NCBI GenBank assembly: GCA_030765065.1
Contig: CM060990.1
Location: 6,628,001-6,692,000 of the forward strand
Reading direction: 5' to 3'
DNA: 64,000 bases
DNA from: Deroplatys truncata
Taxonomy: Eukaryota > Arthropoda > Insecta > Mantodea > Mantidae
Positions 46,196 to 59,050 of the stretch are shown piece by piece. The notes beneath the pieces were generated by a model. That model worked only from the letters and a program-made list of their open reading frames with translations. It ran no database searches and was not told where the DNA came from. Position 1 is the first letter of the stretch, and each line of letters opens with the position of its first letter. A program made the translations under genes and the position numbers.

Positions 46196-46729
46196 TTTTA
46201 AGAATTCAGAACGTGAATCGTAATACGAAGTATCTAAATCTTCTTTTTCTTCTTGTTTTTGCTTCAGATTTGTAATTAGAAAGCAATTTCATTTTTGAAA
46301 GTAATTTAATTTTCAGAATGGAATGCATTCAAATGAACCAATTGCAACAAAAGCATATAAATCGTTCTGCATTAACACTTTCGGGTGACTATTTTGAAAA
46401 TTTAGCTTATATGTTATCCTACCGAATAAAACAGCTATATAAAAAACTGCATATTTTACGCTAAACGTTGTTTCCTCGTATTTATTAACATTCTCTGCTT
46501 TTAGATACAATAGCTGTTTTTACTCCACGTCCACTATATTGTTGGCACGGGTTTTCTTCCTTTGTCTTGTGAGTGTGTGAAGGAGGAATTATGTTTCAAA
46601 TAAAAAAATCTATATTCGTTTTTCAGTAACAAACGCAAATATATCTCATTTTGAAGAAAACTGAATGTTGCACTTTAATTGTGCTCAAATGGCTTCAACA
46701 TTAATATTATTAATGGTAATTATGAAACG

Positions 46730-46763
<34 letters not shown>

Positions 46764-47915
46764 GCAACAAACGTTAAAAGCAAGATATACATCATGTGCA
46801 CCTTATTTCTCCAGAAAATTACTGAATAATGCACCTTAAATTTCTGAAGCACCCGCATAAACAGTGCAATATTTGATTTTTAAACAACATACTATGTAAA
46901 GAAAATGTTGGTTTATTTCGCTTGGATAAATCTAGTAAAGGGAAAAGTATTTAGTTTCGTCCTCTTTCCTCTAGAGCCAGGTCGCTGAATTATACGAGCG
47001 TACACAAAAGTAAATGTGACCTTTGAGCTGGCACTTACTGTGGGCTATACCCAGGCATGACTAGTCGAGAAGAAATTCCTTCCCTCTCTTCCTCTACATC
47101 CCCTAGTCCATCAGGAAACATTTGGAGCCTTTTGTACGTAAAGAATGAAATGCAATTAAGAATCATGTGTATCAGACATGTCAAAAGCGTCCATGCGGGA
47201 CCATTTTTAGTCGATAGCTTATATCTCGTAGAAATTTTTAGTCAAATATTTGGATACGTATGTATATTGCTATAACACCATTGAAGATTATTCATTAAAC
47301 AAACTGTCTCTTGAATTGATATACTAATCATGGTAACGTTGACGTTATCGATGGTGATCTATTGGGTAAGTTTTAGACTACCTAAATTGCATTAAGAGCA
47401 GAGATTTCAATGATATGCATATCTTCGGAGTAAACCAGGTGTAATTGCTTTCCTTATCGTATGAAATAAACACATTTCTGGAAGATTGCGCTCTGATTTG
47501 CTGAACGCTTTCAGCCAAGAACAGATGTACCTCGGCGTTAACCTGATGAAGTCACGCTGCCTTTCACTGTCAAAGCACAGTTATTGGCCGAAGGTCGTCA
47601 CATGGTTAACTAGGGCTTGTTCGCATAGCCTTGAAACATTTTCCGACCAGTAACTGCACAACTTTGCATGATTCTGTTGTCATTATATTAATACTTTGTT
47701 GCAGAACACTTATGGTTTCAATGAAAACAGAATTGTTACTGAAGCAAATAATTAAGGACACTGCTTCTGCTCTGTGGCAACATACATGGCGATAATACAC
47801 ATTTTATAAATATTAAATATGCTTTTTAGAGTCGCTTCTTCAGGCAACTGATATCACAATATACTATACTAATATTTTCGGCCCACAAGACGTACACGAA
47901 GTACATTTGAAACTT
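46196..47915. other. unassigned stretch
   Basis: A+T-rich with an (ATT)n run at 46731-46763. No gene recognised. A 72-codon frame at 47057-47275 begins with a Ser-rich stretch but has no other support. Confidence 0.35.
46731..46763. repeat. (ATT)n microsatellite
   Basis: About eleven trinucleotide units. Confidence 0.95.
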
Positions 47916-47919
47916 ATAT

Positions 47920-48223
47920 GCATGATTCGGGAGTGCTCCGGTGGACTTACATACCAATGTTTTGGGAGTGACTTTAGTGGGCTTACATAGCAATGTTTTT
48001 GGAGTGAACCTAGTGGATTTATACACCAATCTAATGAGAGTGACCCTAGTGGATTTATATTCCCATGTTTTGGGAGCGCCGCGGTGCATTTTTATACCAA
48101 TGTTTTGTGAGTGACCTTAGTGAACTTATATAGCAATACATTTGGAGTGACCCTAGTGGATTTATGTTTTTTTGGAGTAACCCGGTGGACTTAGATATCG
48201 ATGTTTTGGGAATGTCCCGGTGG

Positions 48224-48274
<51 letters not shown>

Positions 48275-48624
48275 CGCCGTGGCCGAGTGGTTAGACCGCT
48301 CGCCTCCCACCGAGGCGGCCCGGGTTCAATCCCAGGGACCTGCATGTGGGATTTGTGGTGGACGAAGAGGCGTCTGGGCGGGTTTTCTCCGGGTTCTCCG
48401 GTTTCCCCCGCCATTCATTCCACCAACTGCTCCATCGTCACCTTTCTTTCATCCATTTCACCAACATTTCGTTTCATCCCACACCAGGCATCGGGCTGAT
48501 CACCCATCCTGGATGCTCTGTCTGATCCATGAGTGTCTGCTCCTCGACGGGCCTCTGAACCCAGACACCCGCTTGTAAGTCCTGGGGGGTGTACGTCCTA
48601 CATAAGAGGAGGGTAAACAGATAA

Positions 48625-48659
<35 letters not shown>

Positions 48660-51600
48660 ATGTTTTGGGAGTAACTCTAGTGCACTTGTATACCAATGTT
48701 TTGGGAATGTCCCGGTGGATTTATATACCAATGTTTTGGGAGTAACTCTAGTGGACTAGTAAACCCATGTTTTGGGAGTAACTCTAGTGGACTTATATAC
48801 CAATATTTTGGGAGTAACTCTAGTGCACTTGTATACCAATGTTTTGGGAATGACCCGGTGGATTTATATACCAATGTTTTGGGAGTAACTCAAGTGGACT
48901 TGTATACCAAAGTTTTGGGAGTAACTCTAGTGGACTAGTAAACCCATGTTTTGGGAGTAACTCTAGTGGACTTATATACCAACGTTTTGGCAGTAACTCC
49001 AGTGGGCTTGTATATCAATGTTTTGGGAATGTCCCGGCGGGCTTATATATTAATGTTTTGTGAGGAACTTGTATAGCAATGTTCTGCGATTGATCCTGGC
49101 GGACTTATATATCAATGTTTTGTGAGGAACTTGTATACCAATGTTCTGGGATTGATCCCGGCGGGCTTATATATCAATGTTTTGTGAGGAACTTGTATAC
49201 CAATGTTCTGGGATTGATCCCGGCGGACTTATATATCAATGTTTTGTGAGGAACTTGTATATCAATGTTCTTAGATTGATCCCGGCGGACTTATATATCA
49301 ATGTTTTGTGAGGAACTTGTATACCAATGTACTGCGATTGATCCCGGCGGGCTTATATATCAATGTTTTGTGAGGAACTTGTATACCAATGTACTGGGAT
49401 TGATCCCGGCGGACTTATATATCAATGTTTTGTGAGGAACTTGTATATCAATGTTCTTAGATTGATCCCGGCGGACTTATATATCAATGTTTTGTGAGGA
49501 ACTTGTATACCAATGTTCTGGGATTGATCCCGGCGGGCTTATATATCAATGTTTTGTGAGGAACTTGTATACCAATGTTCTGCGATTGATCCCGGCGGGC
49601 TTATATATCAATGTTTTGTGAGGAACTTGTATACCAATGTTCTGGGATTGATCCCGGCGGACTTATATATCAATGTTTTGTGAGGAACTTGTATACCAAT
49701 GTTCTGGGATTGATCCCGGCGGGCTTATATATCAATGTTTTGTGAGGAACTTGTATACCAATGTTCTGCGATTGATCCCGGCGGGCTTATATATCAATGT
49801 TTTGTGAGGAACTTGTATACCAATGTTTTGCGATTGATCCTGCGAGCTTATATATCAATGTTTTGGGAGTAACTCTAGTGGACTTATATACCAATGTTTT
49901 GGGAGTAACCCTAGTGGACTTGTATATCAATGTTTCGGGAATGTCCCGGTGGTGGACTTATATATCAATGTTTTGTGAGAGACTTGTATAGTAATGTTCT
50001 GGGATTGATCCCGGCGGGCTTATATATCAATGTTTTGTGAGGAACTTGTATACCAATGTTCCGCGATTGATCCCGGCGGGCTTATATATCAATGTTTTGT
50101 GAGGAACTTGTATACCAATGTTCTGGGATTGATCCCGGCGGACTTATATATCAATGTTTTGTGAGGAACTTGTATATCAATGTTCTTAGATTGATCCCGG
50201 CGGACTTATATATCAATGTTTTGTGAGGAACTTGTATACCAATGTTCTGGGATTGATCCCGGCGGACTTATATATCAATGTTTTGTGAGGAACTTGTATA
50301 TCAATGTTCTTAGATTGATCCCGGCGGACTTATATATCAATGTTTTGTGAGGAACTTGTATACCAATGTTCTGGGATTGATCCCGGCGGGCTTATATATC
50401 AATGTTTTGTGAGGAACTTGTATACCACTGTTCTGCGATTGATCCCGGCGGGCTTATATGTCAATATTTTGTGAGGAACTTGTATACCAATGTTCTGGGA
50501 TTGATCCCGGCGGTCTTATATATCAATGTTTTGTGAGGAACTTGTATACCAATGTTCTGGGATTGATCACGGCGGTCTTATATATCAATGTTTTGTGAGG
50601 AACTTGTATACCAATGTTCTGGGATTGATCCCGGCGGACTTATATATCAATGTTTTGTGAGGAACTTGTATTCCAATGTTCTGCGATTGATCACGGCGGG
50701 CTTATATATCAATGTTTTGTGAGGAACTTGTGTACCAATGTTCTGCGATTGATCCCTCGGGCTTATATATCAATGTTTTGGGAGTAACTCTAGTGGACTT
50801 ATATACCAAAGTTTTGGGAGTAACCCTAGTGGACTTGTATATCAATGTTTCGGGAATGTCCCGGTGGTGGACTTATATATCAATGTTTTGTGAGGGACTT
50901 GTATAGTAATGTTCTGGGATTGATCCCGACGGACTTATATATCAATGCTTTGTGAGGGATTTGTATACCAATGTTCAGGGATTTATCCCGGCGGGCTTAT
51001 ATATCAATGTTTTGTGAGGAACTTGTGTACCAATGTTCTGCGATTGATCCCGCGGGCTCATATATTAATGTTTTGGGAGTAACTCTAGTGGACTTGTATA
51101 TCAATGTTTCGGGAATCTCCCGGTGGTGGACTTATATATCAATGTTTTGTGAGGGACTTGTATAGTAATGTTCTGGGATTGATCCCGACGGACTTATATA
51201 TCAATGCTTTGTGAGGGATTTGTATACCAATGTTCAGGGATTTATCCCGGCGGGCTTATATATCAATGTTTTGTGAGGAACTTGTGTACCAATGTTCTGC
51301 GATTGATCCCGCGGGCTCATATATCAATGTTTTGGGAGTAACTCTAGTGGACTTGTATATCAATGTTTCGGGAATGTCCCGGTGGTGGACTTATATATCA
51401 ATGTTTTGTGAGGGACTTGTATAGTAATGTTCTGGGATTGATCCCGACGGACTTATATATCAATGCTTTGTGAGGGATTTGTATACCAATGTTCAGGGAT
51501 TTATCCCGGCGGGCTTATATTTCAATGTTTTGTGAGGGACTTGTATACCAATGTTCAGTTATTGATCCCTGCGGACTTATATAGCAATGTTTTGTGAGGA

Positions 51601-53108
51601 ACTTGTATACCTATGTTCAGTTGTTGATCCCTGCGGACTTATATACCAATGTTTTGTGAGGAACTTGTATACCAATGTTCAGTTATTGATCCCTGCGGAC
51701 TTATATAGCAATGTTTTGTGAGGAACTTGTATACTAATGTTCAGTTATTGATCCCTGCGGACTTATATAGCAATGTTTTGTGAGGAACTTGTATACCTAT
51801 GTTCAGTTATTGATCCCTGCGGACTTATATAGCAATGTTTTGTGAGGAACTTGTATACCAATGTTCAGTTATTGATCCCTGCGGACTTATATATCAATGT
51901 TTTGTGAGGAACTTGTATACCAATGTTCAGTTATTGATCCCTGCGGACTTATATAGCAATGTTTTGTGAGGAACTTGTATACCAATGTTCAGTTATTTAT
52001 CCCTGCGGACTTATATAGCAATGTTTTGTGAGGAACTTGTATACCAATGTTCAGTTATTGATCCCTGCGGACTTATATAGCAATGTTTTTGCAGGAACTT
52101 GTATAGCAATGTTCTGGGATTGATCCCGGCGGGCTTATATATCAATGTTTTGGGAGGAACTTGTATACCAATGTTCTGCGATTGATCCCGGCGGGCTTAT
52201 ATATCAATGTTTTGGAAGGAACTTGTATACCAATGTTCTGTTATTGATCCCGGCGTACTTATGTAGCAATGTTTTGGCAGGGACTTGTATACCAATGTTC
52301 TGGGATTGATCCCGGCGGGCTTATATATCAATGTTTTGTGAGGAACTTGTATACCAATGTTCTGGGATTGATCCCGCGGGCTCATATATCAATGTTTTGG
52401 GAGTAACCCTAGTGGACTTGTATATCAATGTTTTGGGAATGTCCCGTTGGACTTGTATATCAATGTTTTGTGAGGGACTTGTATAGTAATGTTCTGGGAT
52501 TGATCCCGAGGGACTTATATATCAATGTTTTGTGAGGGACTTGTATACCAATGTTCTGGGATTTAACCCTGCGGACTTATATAGCAATGTTTTGTGAGGG
52601 ACTTGTATACCAATGTTCTGCGATTGATCCCGGCGGCCTTATATATCAATGTTTTGGGAGGAACTTGTATACCAATGTTCTGTTATTGATCCCGGCGTAC
52701 TTATGTAGCAATGTTTTGGGAGAAACTTGTATACCAATGTTCTGGGATTGATCCCTGCGGACTTATATAGCAATGTTTTGGGAGGAACTTGTGTACCAAT
52801 GTTCTGGGATTGATCCCTGCGGACTTATATAGCAATGTTTTTGCAGGAACTTGTATAGTAATGTTCTGGGATTGATCCCGGCGGCCTTATATATCAATGT
52901 TTTGGGAGGAACTTGTATACCAATGTTCTGGGATTGATCCCTGCGGACTTATATAGCAATGTTTTTGCAGGAACTTGTATAGTAATGTTCTGGGATTGAT
53001 CCCGGCGGGCTTACATATCAATGCTTTGTGAGAAACTTGTATACCAATGTTCTGGGATTAATCCCGACGGACTTATATATCAATGTTTTGTGAGGAAATT
53101 GTATACCA
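47920..53108. repeat. 36/62-bp satellite array with 259-bp higher-order units
   Basis: The left part (to about 49.03 kb) has 36-bp units: ttatataccaatgttttggg followed by agtaactctagtggac. From 49.03 kb the period is 62 bp, made of a 36-bp (cttgtataccaatgttctgg and gattgatcccggcgga) and a 26-bp (cttatatatcaatgttttgt and gaggaa) half. A 259-bp compound unit repeats at about 50712, 50971 and 51230, and a relative lies at 49797. From about 51.5 kb a variant with ttcagttattgatccctgcg dominates. Short frames (VLGVTLVDLY, MFCEELVYQC) come from the repeat. Confidence 0.95.
48272..48627 (+). mobile_element. tRNA-derived SINE inserted in the satellite
   Basis: The tRNA-like head has the clearest pol III promoter in the window: A box TGGCCGAGTGG at 48280-48290 and B box GGTTCAATCCC at 48323-48333, 32 nt apart. 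The body runs through ggtttcccccgccattcatt and ccaggcatcgggctgatcac to acataagaggagggtaaaca. TA runs flank it on both sides (48225-48272 and 48628-48657), where the satellite unit has its own ttatatatca. Confidence 0.85.
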
Positions 53109-54425
53109 GAGTAGGATATATAGGTCCATCCTGGCACACTTTTTGCGTTTATATGGGAAAGGATAGGGAAAACGAGGGTATATGCGGAGGTTCACGGAGG
53201 AAAATGCGTTTATATGGGGAAGATAGGGACTACGAGGATCGATGCTAGGCTAGATAGAGGTTGAAGGAATGAGGATGTGCTTTATATGAGAGATACGTGG
53301 AATACGAGGAGAAGTGTTGGACTAGATAGGGGTTGAGATGTGGAATATGCATTTATATGGGTGAGATAGGGAAAACGTGAACAGAAGCTAGGATAGACAG
53401 ATGCTGAAGCAGAGGGAATATGAACATATTTACAGGAGAGATAGGGGATACGTGGAGAGGTACGAGACTATTCAGGGTTTGAAGGGTAGAGTATGACTTT
53501 TTATATGAAGAGACGAGGAAAACGAGGGTATATGCTAGGTTGAGAGAACCTTCAAGGAGGAAAAAATGCGTTTATATGGGAGAGATAGGGAAAATGAGCA
53601 GAGTTCTGAGGTAGAGCAGGGACTGAAGGAGGGAGAGATATGCTTTATACGACAGAGATAGGGCATACGAGGGGAGGTGCTAGTGCAGACAGAGGTTAAG
53701 GTGTACGGTATACGTTTATATGAGGAATATATGGAAAACGGGGGCAGGCGGTATGATAGACAGAAGCTGGGCCACTTTTACTTTATATGGGAAAGGATAG
53801 GGAAAACGAGGGTAGATGCGACAGTTCAAGGAGGAAAATGCGTTTATAGGGGAGAGATAGGGAATACGAGGGCTGATGCAGGGCTAGTCAGATGCTAAAG
53901 GAGGGAGGGATACGATTTATACGAGAGAGATAGGGAATACAAGGAAAGATGTTATACTAAACAGGACTTGAAGGGTAGAATATGGCGTTTTATATGAGCG
54001 AGATAGCGAACCGAGGAGAGGTATTAGGCTAGGAGTTTTGAATGATAGAGTAGGCGTTTATATGCGAGAGATAGGGTATACGAGGGTCGATGCTAGGCTA
54101 GACAGGGTTGAAGTAGGGAATGCGTCTTATATGAGAGAGGTAGGGGAATATGAGGAGAAGTGCTAGGCTAGACAGGAAGGTCTGAATGACAGAGTATGCG
54201 TTTATATGGGAAAAGATAGGGAAAACGAAGGTAGGTGCTAGGTTGAGAGAGTCTTCAAGGGGGAAAATGCATTTATATGAGATCGGTAGGACATATGAGG
54301 AGAGGTGCTAGTCTAGACATGGGTTGAGGAGCAGAGTATACGTTTATATGGGAGAAATATGGAAAACGGGAGAGATACAAGGATAAACAGGGGTTGAAGG
54401 AGGAGGAATGTAGGGTTATACGGTA
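53107..54425. repeat. degenerate ~70-bp minisatellite
   Basis: Recurring blocks gcgtttatatgggagagata, gggaaaacgagg, gatgctaggctagacag and ggttgaaggaggga occur at about 70-75-bp spacing with many differences. It begins directly where the 62-bp satellite stops. Confidence 0.85.
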
Positions 54426-54429
54426 ATAT

Positions 54430-55285
54430 AGAGAGTAATTCGATTATAAAACGTTTATCATCCAGCGCTGCAACACTTTTATATACTTATTTTCTAAACC
54501 TTACAAACTTTATATATGTTTAACTAGGGTGCGAAACGGAGAGAGACAAACTGAATATAAATGTTTACAGCGAAGTATACGTCTTAACCTATTGCCACCA
54601 TGTTTGCTCTAGGTCTTCTAATTGTCTATTCATTCCTAACATCATCTAACGTAACCAACAATAACCAGGTAACACAACGTAACATAACAGCATGACAAGA
54701 CGTCGCACTAACTAACATAAGCACGTATCCTCGTAACATCACGTGACATCTCGTAACCAGAAACGTTACACGGCGTAACAACACGTACCAACCATGCAAC
54801 CACGTAACAAAACGTAAGAACAACACGTAACCAACCCATTGCTAAGGCAATCTAAACTAATTCATCCTTCATAACTTAGACAATAAGTACGAGAGCCTAG
54901 CCTAGATTAACCCGACCAATCCTAAACGTTCCTCTCATCATCTATTCTACTCGGTCATCGACTAACCTAATCTGGCTAACCAAAGATAACCTCAACTTTC
55001 TTTTAGTGAAATTGTAATGTTTTATTCAGGTTTTATTATTCGAGAGTTTTAATTGAAAATTTACGTCAACATACCTTTATTTTAGTTCGTTGTAGGCGTC
55101 TCTCCCCTTTTTATCTAGGCTTGAGACTAGCACTAGGATTGCTCCTAATGGCAGGGTTACCACCTTCCCTTCCATCTTCTTCTTTCTTCATCGGTCGTCA
55201 GCTAGCTGCATATACAGCACACGGATAACCTTCATTTTTTTAAGATTGTAGACTCACGAGAAAATCTTCATATGCGACTTACATT
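54430..55285. other. unassigned stretch with a GTAAC-rich degenerate tract (54640-54840)
   Basis: Short motifs such as cacgtaacaacacgtaac recur irregularly between 54.64 and 54.84 kb. No gene recognised up to the polymerase stop codon. Confidence 0.45.
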
Positions 55286-55288
55286 CTC

Positions 55289-58200
55289 TTATGCACTACT
55301 TGTAATGCTGTAATGTCCATAGGCGTATGTCGTTATACCGTCCTCAGCAATAATTCTTTTATCGTCGTATGGAGTCAATGTAATTTTATTCACTTGTACT
55401 GTGGCAAGAGCATGCTGTCGCGACTGGATCAGATTCATGGGCGTTCTGATAATTTCTCTGGTTTTAAGGCAGTCAGTATAGCTCTCGAACGTGACGTACT
55501 GCTTAATAGCACTACGTTTTATACCTTTAATCTTTTTTATCATTGAACCGTCGATATCTAGGGCATACATTTTAGGTCGTAGCCCTACAAAGCGTTGAAT
55601 GATTTTACCATTAGCCTCATCTTTAAATTTCCCAAGTACCTTCTTGTTTAGAGGTGAATAGCATATATGGCTTGTAGGATAATCAGCAGTATCTAGCTGC
55701 TCAAGAAAACGTAGCTTATCCTGGTACACATCTTCAGTTGTAACACGATGAATGAACGAATCAGTGTCCATATACATAAGCTTCAGGTTTTCAGCTCCAT
55801 AATACGGTAGCAACACATCATAGTGATACCGGTACATTAATGTCTTGGAGATATCCAACACACTCATACCGATGTATATAGGCTTGTTGAACACGATCTG
55901 TCGGGAGGCCATATGTACAGCAGCTAGATTAGAAGCATATATCGTCCTGTCGATAAACGTGGGCTTTGCAATTAACTTTTCCAGAGTCTTCTCATTTGTC
56001 ACCAGCCGTATATCCATACGATTACGCAGGTTCTCCAAAGTTTTTCCGAACATAGCATTGTTGAACAATTTGTAGAGATCCTTCTCAAAATCATTTGCGG
56101 CCTGTTGTCGTAGTCTGTTGTTAAATTCCACATACGGTTTTAACCATCGATACTGTTGGAATTGTAGCACACGATGGATTTTTGTTAACCGTAGTCCATG
56201 ATCAAGAGCTTGCTTCAACGCCATGTAATGTAGTACATACTTATTTCGAAGTCCTAGATGAGGTATCAGTTTCTTTGTAGGAGAGTCCTTAGGCGTAATA
56301 CACTCAGGCAGGAAAGGTAGATCGTTGTGTAGATCGTGAAGTTCTGCAGGATACTCGATGTCGACTTCTAATATGTAGCCGTAAGGATCATCTTCTTGTA
56401 GTCTTTCTAAGTCAATTTTTTCAGGTGATACCCACTCAAATCCACCATAAGGGAGAGCGTGACTCATTGCCCACCCATATTGGTTGTTGGCGTCCTCATA
56501 GGTAATAAATTGGGTTGGTCTCGACGGATCATACTTCTCCATGTAGGTGTTATTAGCCTCTGCATAGCGGTTGGAAACTTGACATAAACCTCCTCTTATG
56601 CCTCCTCTTATGTACAGTAACATGGCATCCCATGTAAGTCCTGGAGAGGTGAAATAATGTGCTGGGTCGACTTTGTGTGTTTTGAGTGTTTGCTCCCTAA
56701 ATGTCTCAAAGACATCAGCTAGGAGAAGCACATCAGAGATTAAGTAGAGGTCGCTGTACTCGCCCAGGTTTCTGACATTAAACAGCTCCCATACATTTTT
56801 AGCATGATGGTAGTCAGCATCACTAATTTCCTCTTCATTTAATTTATTGTAGAAGGAGTCCTTAGGAGGTAAGCAGGTTTCGTTCAAGACGTCCCATGAA
56901 GTGATGTAATCATAGGGAAATACACCCTTACGGGTCATCAACTTCATCTTGTCTTCTCCGAAGTGTTTCAGGGTACGATGTTAGATTTTTTACCAGCTTA
57001 TCCAAGCTTGTACTCAGGACCCGAAAACTATCCACAAACCGGAGCTTTATATCTCCAACATACTTGGAGAATGATATATAGCTTTCTTCAGAGCTAGGAA
57101 TTACTTCCACCCGCTCACTTGTACATATCAGCTCCTTAACAATGAAGTGTGAGTCATATCCACTGAGGTTGTGCATGAAGACAGGGATATATTTAGGTGT
57201 TTTGCAGGCTAAATTACATTCATTATGCAGACTCCCCCAATATTCACCACTGATGTGATCATGGTCGCGTACTTTATAGTTCTCTTCAGTAAAGGTTTTT
57301 CCACACAAGTAGCATACTGTAGAGGCGTTAAAATCCAGTTGCTGTTGATCTGTAAGTTTCAGGGGCATGACAGATCTGTATATATTATTAATCTCCTTTG
57401 CAAGGAATGACAAGTATTCCATAAACTTCTGGGCAGCATCAACACCACGATATACATAGGGATGCTTAGGAAGACCAGTTTCCAGATGTTCAACGTTGGT
57501 TGATGGTTTAACGTAAACACAGAAGCTCATTGCTGTGTGCTCTTGATAAGGGGTTGTATAGGAAGTTTCAGGACTGGGAATACACGTATGACATGGAGTG
57601 AGAATACTCTCAAAATCCGCATAGATGACATAAGGTACTTTCAGCATCCTCTCCACATTTTTAAACTGTACAATTGATTTCTCCTTTGTAGGCATAACTA
57701 CCCTTGCAACACCATGCTGATTACAGATGGCTGTATGTTCTTCCAGTTTTTCCAGCCCACTTCGTCCATATCGATTGTCAAAATGTGTAAAGCACCGCTT
57801 ACAGGTATATATCACTCTACCATGCTTAGTTTTTTGACATCGAACGAGCTTCTCAAAATTCTTGATATATACATAGTGATGTTTTCCACTACTGTCACTC
57901 AATAGCAGGAGGTCACAGTGGTCAGGTAGTTCAGTGTCAGCAACCTTTATCGGATACACTTCATGCTTCTCATCCAGGCCGAAAACGTTGATAGACATCC
58001 TATTAAGCTTCTCAAATTTAGGTATTTGAGAAAGCGGAGTAGGATAGCAAACACAGCTGAAGTCGTACTTATCTTGAAGTTTCTTATATTTGCTCACCCG
58101 TTGAGGCTTGACGCTGACAAATTTGGCTAATATAGAGTACATAAAGCATAGCTCATCAGTTAAATTCTGGATGTTAATGCAGGCTTTTCTTGCTTCAACA

Positions 58201-58730
58201 GATGGCGGTAGTGGTATGTAGCTACTTCCTCGTAACGGGTTGTACTTGTTAATACGAAGGCGCACCCCTTCCACAGCAAGCAGAGCCCAGTTCCTTCCCT
58301 TTAGTTGTGATTCCTCCATTTCAGTAACCAATTTCTTCATTTTGGTTTCCAGCATAGAGTCCAGATCCGTTTCTAGGAAAACAGCTTGATTTCTGGTTTT
58401 AAATGTCTTGTCACAGGTTTCTCCGATACTGTTAACAAATCTACACTCAGCTAACAGATTAATTTTCAAACTCTTGTGAATACCAAGTTCTTTATGCACG
58501 GCCTGGATTATCCGCTGTTTTGCTTCATGCAGGTACATATTCAGATCCTTAGTTGATTCACATCGTATAAAATACGATTTCAAGCGTCCATGGAATGAAG
58601 TTTCATATTCTTTCATGTCACACTCCTCCATTGTAGATAACAACCCTTGTTTTGTCGGTTCTAATCTACGTTTCTTCTCAGGTCTGTTTATTTCATACGC
58701 ATCTTCGTGTCGACGACCCTTATAACTGTC
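55289..58730 (-). pseudogene. Polinton/Maverick-type protein-primed DNA polymerase B, frame-broken copy
   Basis: The replicative polymerase of Polinton-type elements (DNA_pol_B_2). It consists of two abutting frames: N-terminal 58730-56928 and C-terminal 56947-55289, changing frame near 56950. In order: exonuclease motif VIYADFESIL (about residue 385); an endonuclease VII-like zinc/HNH motif, VCYLCGKTF with VRDHDHISGEYWG and HNECNLAC (about 490-535); NLSGYDSHF. In the second frame come YEDANNQYGWAMSHALPYGG (motif A region), LYKLFNNAMFGKTLENL (motif B) and LKLMYMDTDSFIH (catalytic DTD). The natural C-terminus TYAYGHY is present. The N-terminal zinc finger is cut off at 58730. The break and truncation make activity unlikely. 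No integrase, ATPase or capsid gene is nearby. Confidence 0.9.
57000..58730 (-). repeat. left arm of a large inverted repeat
   Basis: Matches 62271-64000 in inverted orientation over 1731 bp, with one single-base deletion in the right arm and a small number of substitutions. The match stops sharply at 58730. On the other side it runs to the window edge and may continue. Confidence 0.95.
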
Positions 58731-58805
58731 GTTCCTTTCGTCTATGCAGTCGACTCCCACCCCCGCTTTTTGCTATTCCGACACCGCCATTTAAGACGAG
58801 GGAGA

Positions 58806-58941
58806 GGAACCTGCGAAAAGGAGGGGTCATCTTCGGCGGCTTTAGGGGTTAGCGCACAAAGAAAGGGGGGAGGAACCTGTGAAAAGGAGGGGTCATCTTC
58901 GGCGGCTTTAAGGGATAGCGCACAAAGAAAGGGGGCGGGGC
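58806..58941. repeat. 68-bp tandem duplication, two copies
   Basis: The block gaggaacctgcgaaaaggag through tagcgcacaaagaaaggggg occurs twice in a row with four or five differences, just outside the left polymerase arm. Confidence 0.85.
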
Positions 58942-59020
58942 TTGTCGGCATAGAACAATAGATATTATCAGTTGTCGGCATCGGCTTTGAAGCTGCGTAT
59001 TGGCTTTTATTATCTACTAT

Positions 59021-59050
59021 GGGGTGGGGGGAAGAGGGGAAGTGAGGGGA
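59021..59050 (+). other. G-quadruplex-forming motif
   Basis: Four G runs (GGGG, GGGGGG, GGGG, GGGG) separated by 1, 4 and 6 bases fit the canonical G-quadruplex pattern. It lies in the spacer between the polymerase arms. Confidence 0.7.

Noticed and set aside
45640..46201. Overlapping 110-177-codon frames on both strands
   Set aside because: They lie entirely inside a SINE-type retroposon whose second copy at 43.7 kb does not keep the frames.
48272..48345. Functional tRNA gene
   Set aside because: Both pol III boxes are good, but the sequence continues into a SINE body and the acceptor stem ends do not pair convincingly.
48696..51424. Repeated frames such as MFCEELVYQC and VLGVTLVDLYTNV
   Set aside because: Artefacts of the 36/62-bp satellite, recurring with its higher-order period and without codon-like substitution patterns.
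47920..53108. Possible CRISPR-like repeat-spacer array
   Set aside because: Units are contiguous tandem repeats without unique spacers, and the sequence is eukaryotic.
55289..58730. Host nuclear DNA polymerase
   Set aside because: The motif layout (protein-primed B family, endonuclease VII-like insert, NLSGYDSHF) is that of Polinton-type elements, and no introns are seen.
58731..58760. Start codon at 58760 as the true start of the minus-strand polymerase
   Set aside because: The first ten codons come from sequence outside the homology. The real N-terminal fingers, seen in the plus copy, are missing here.
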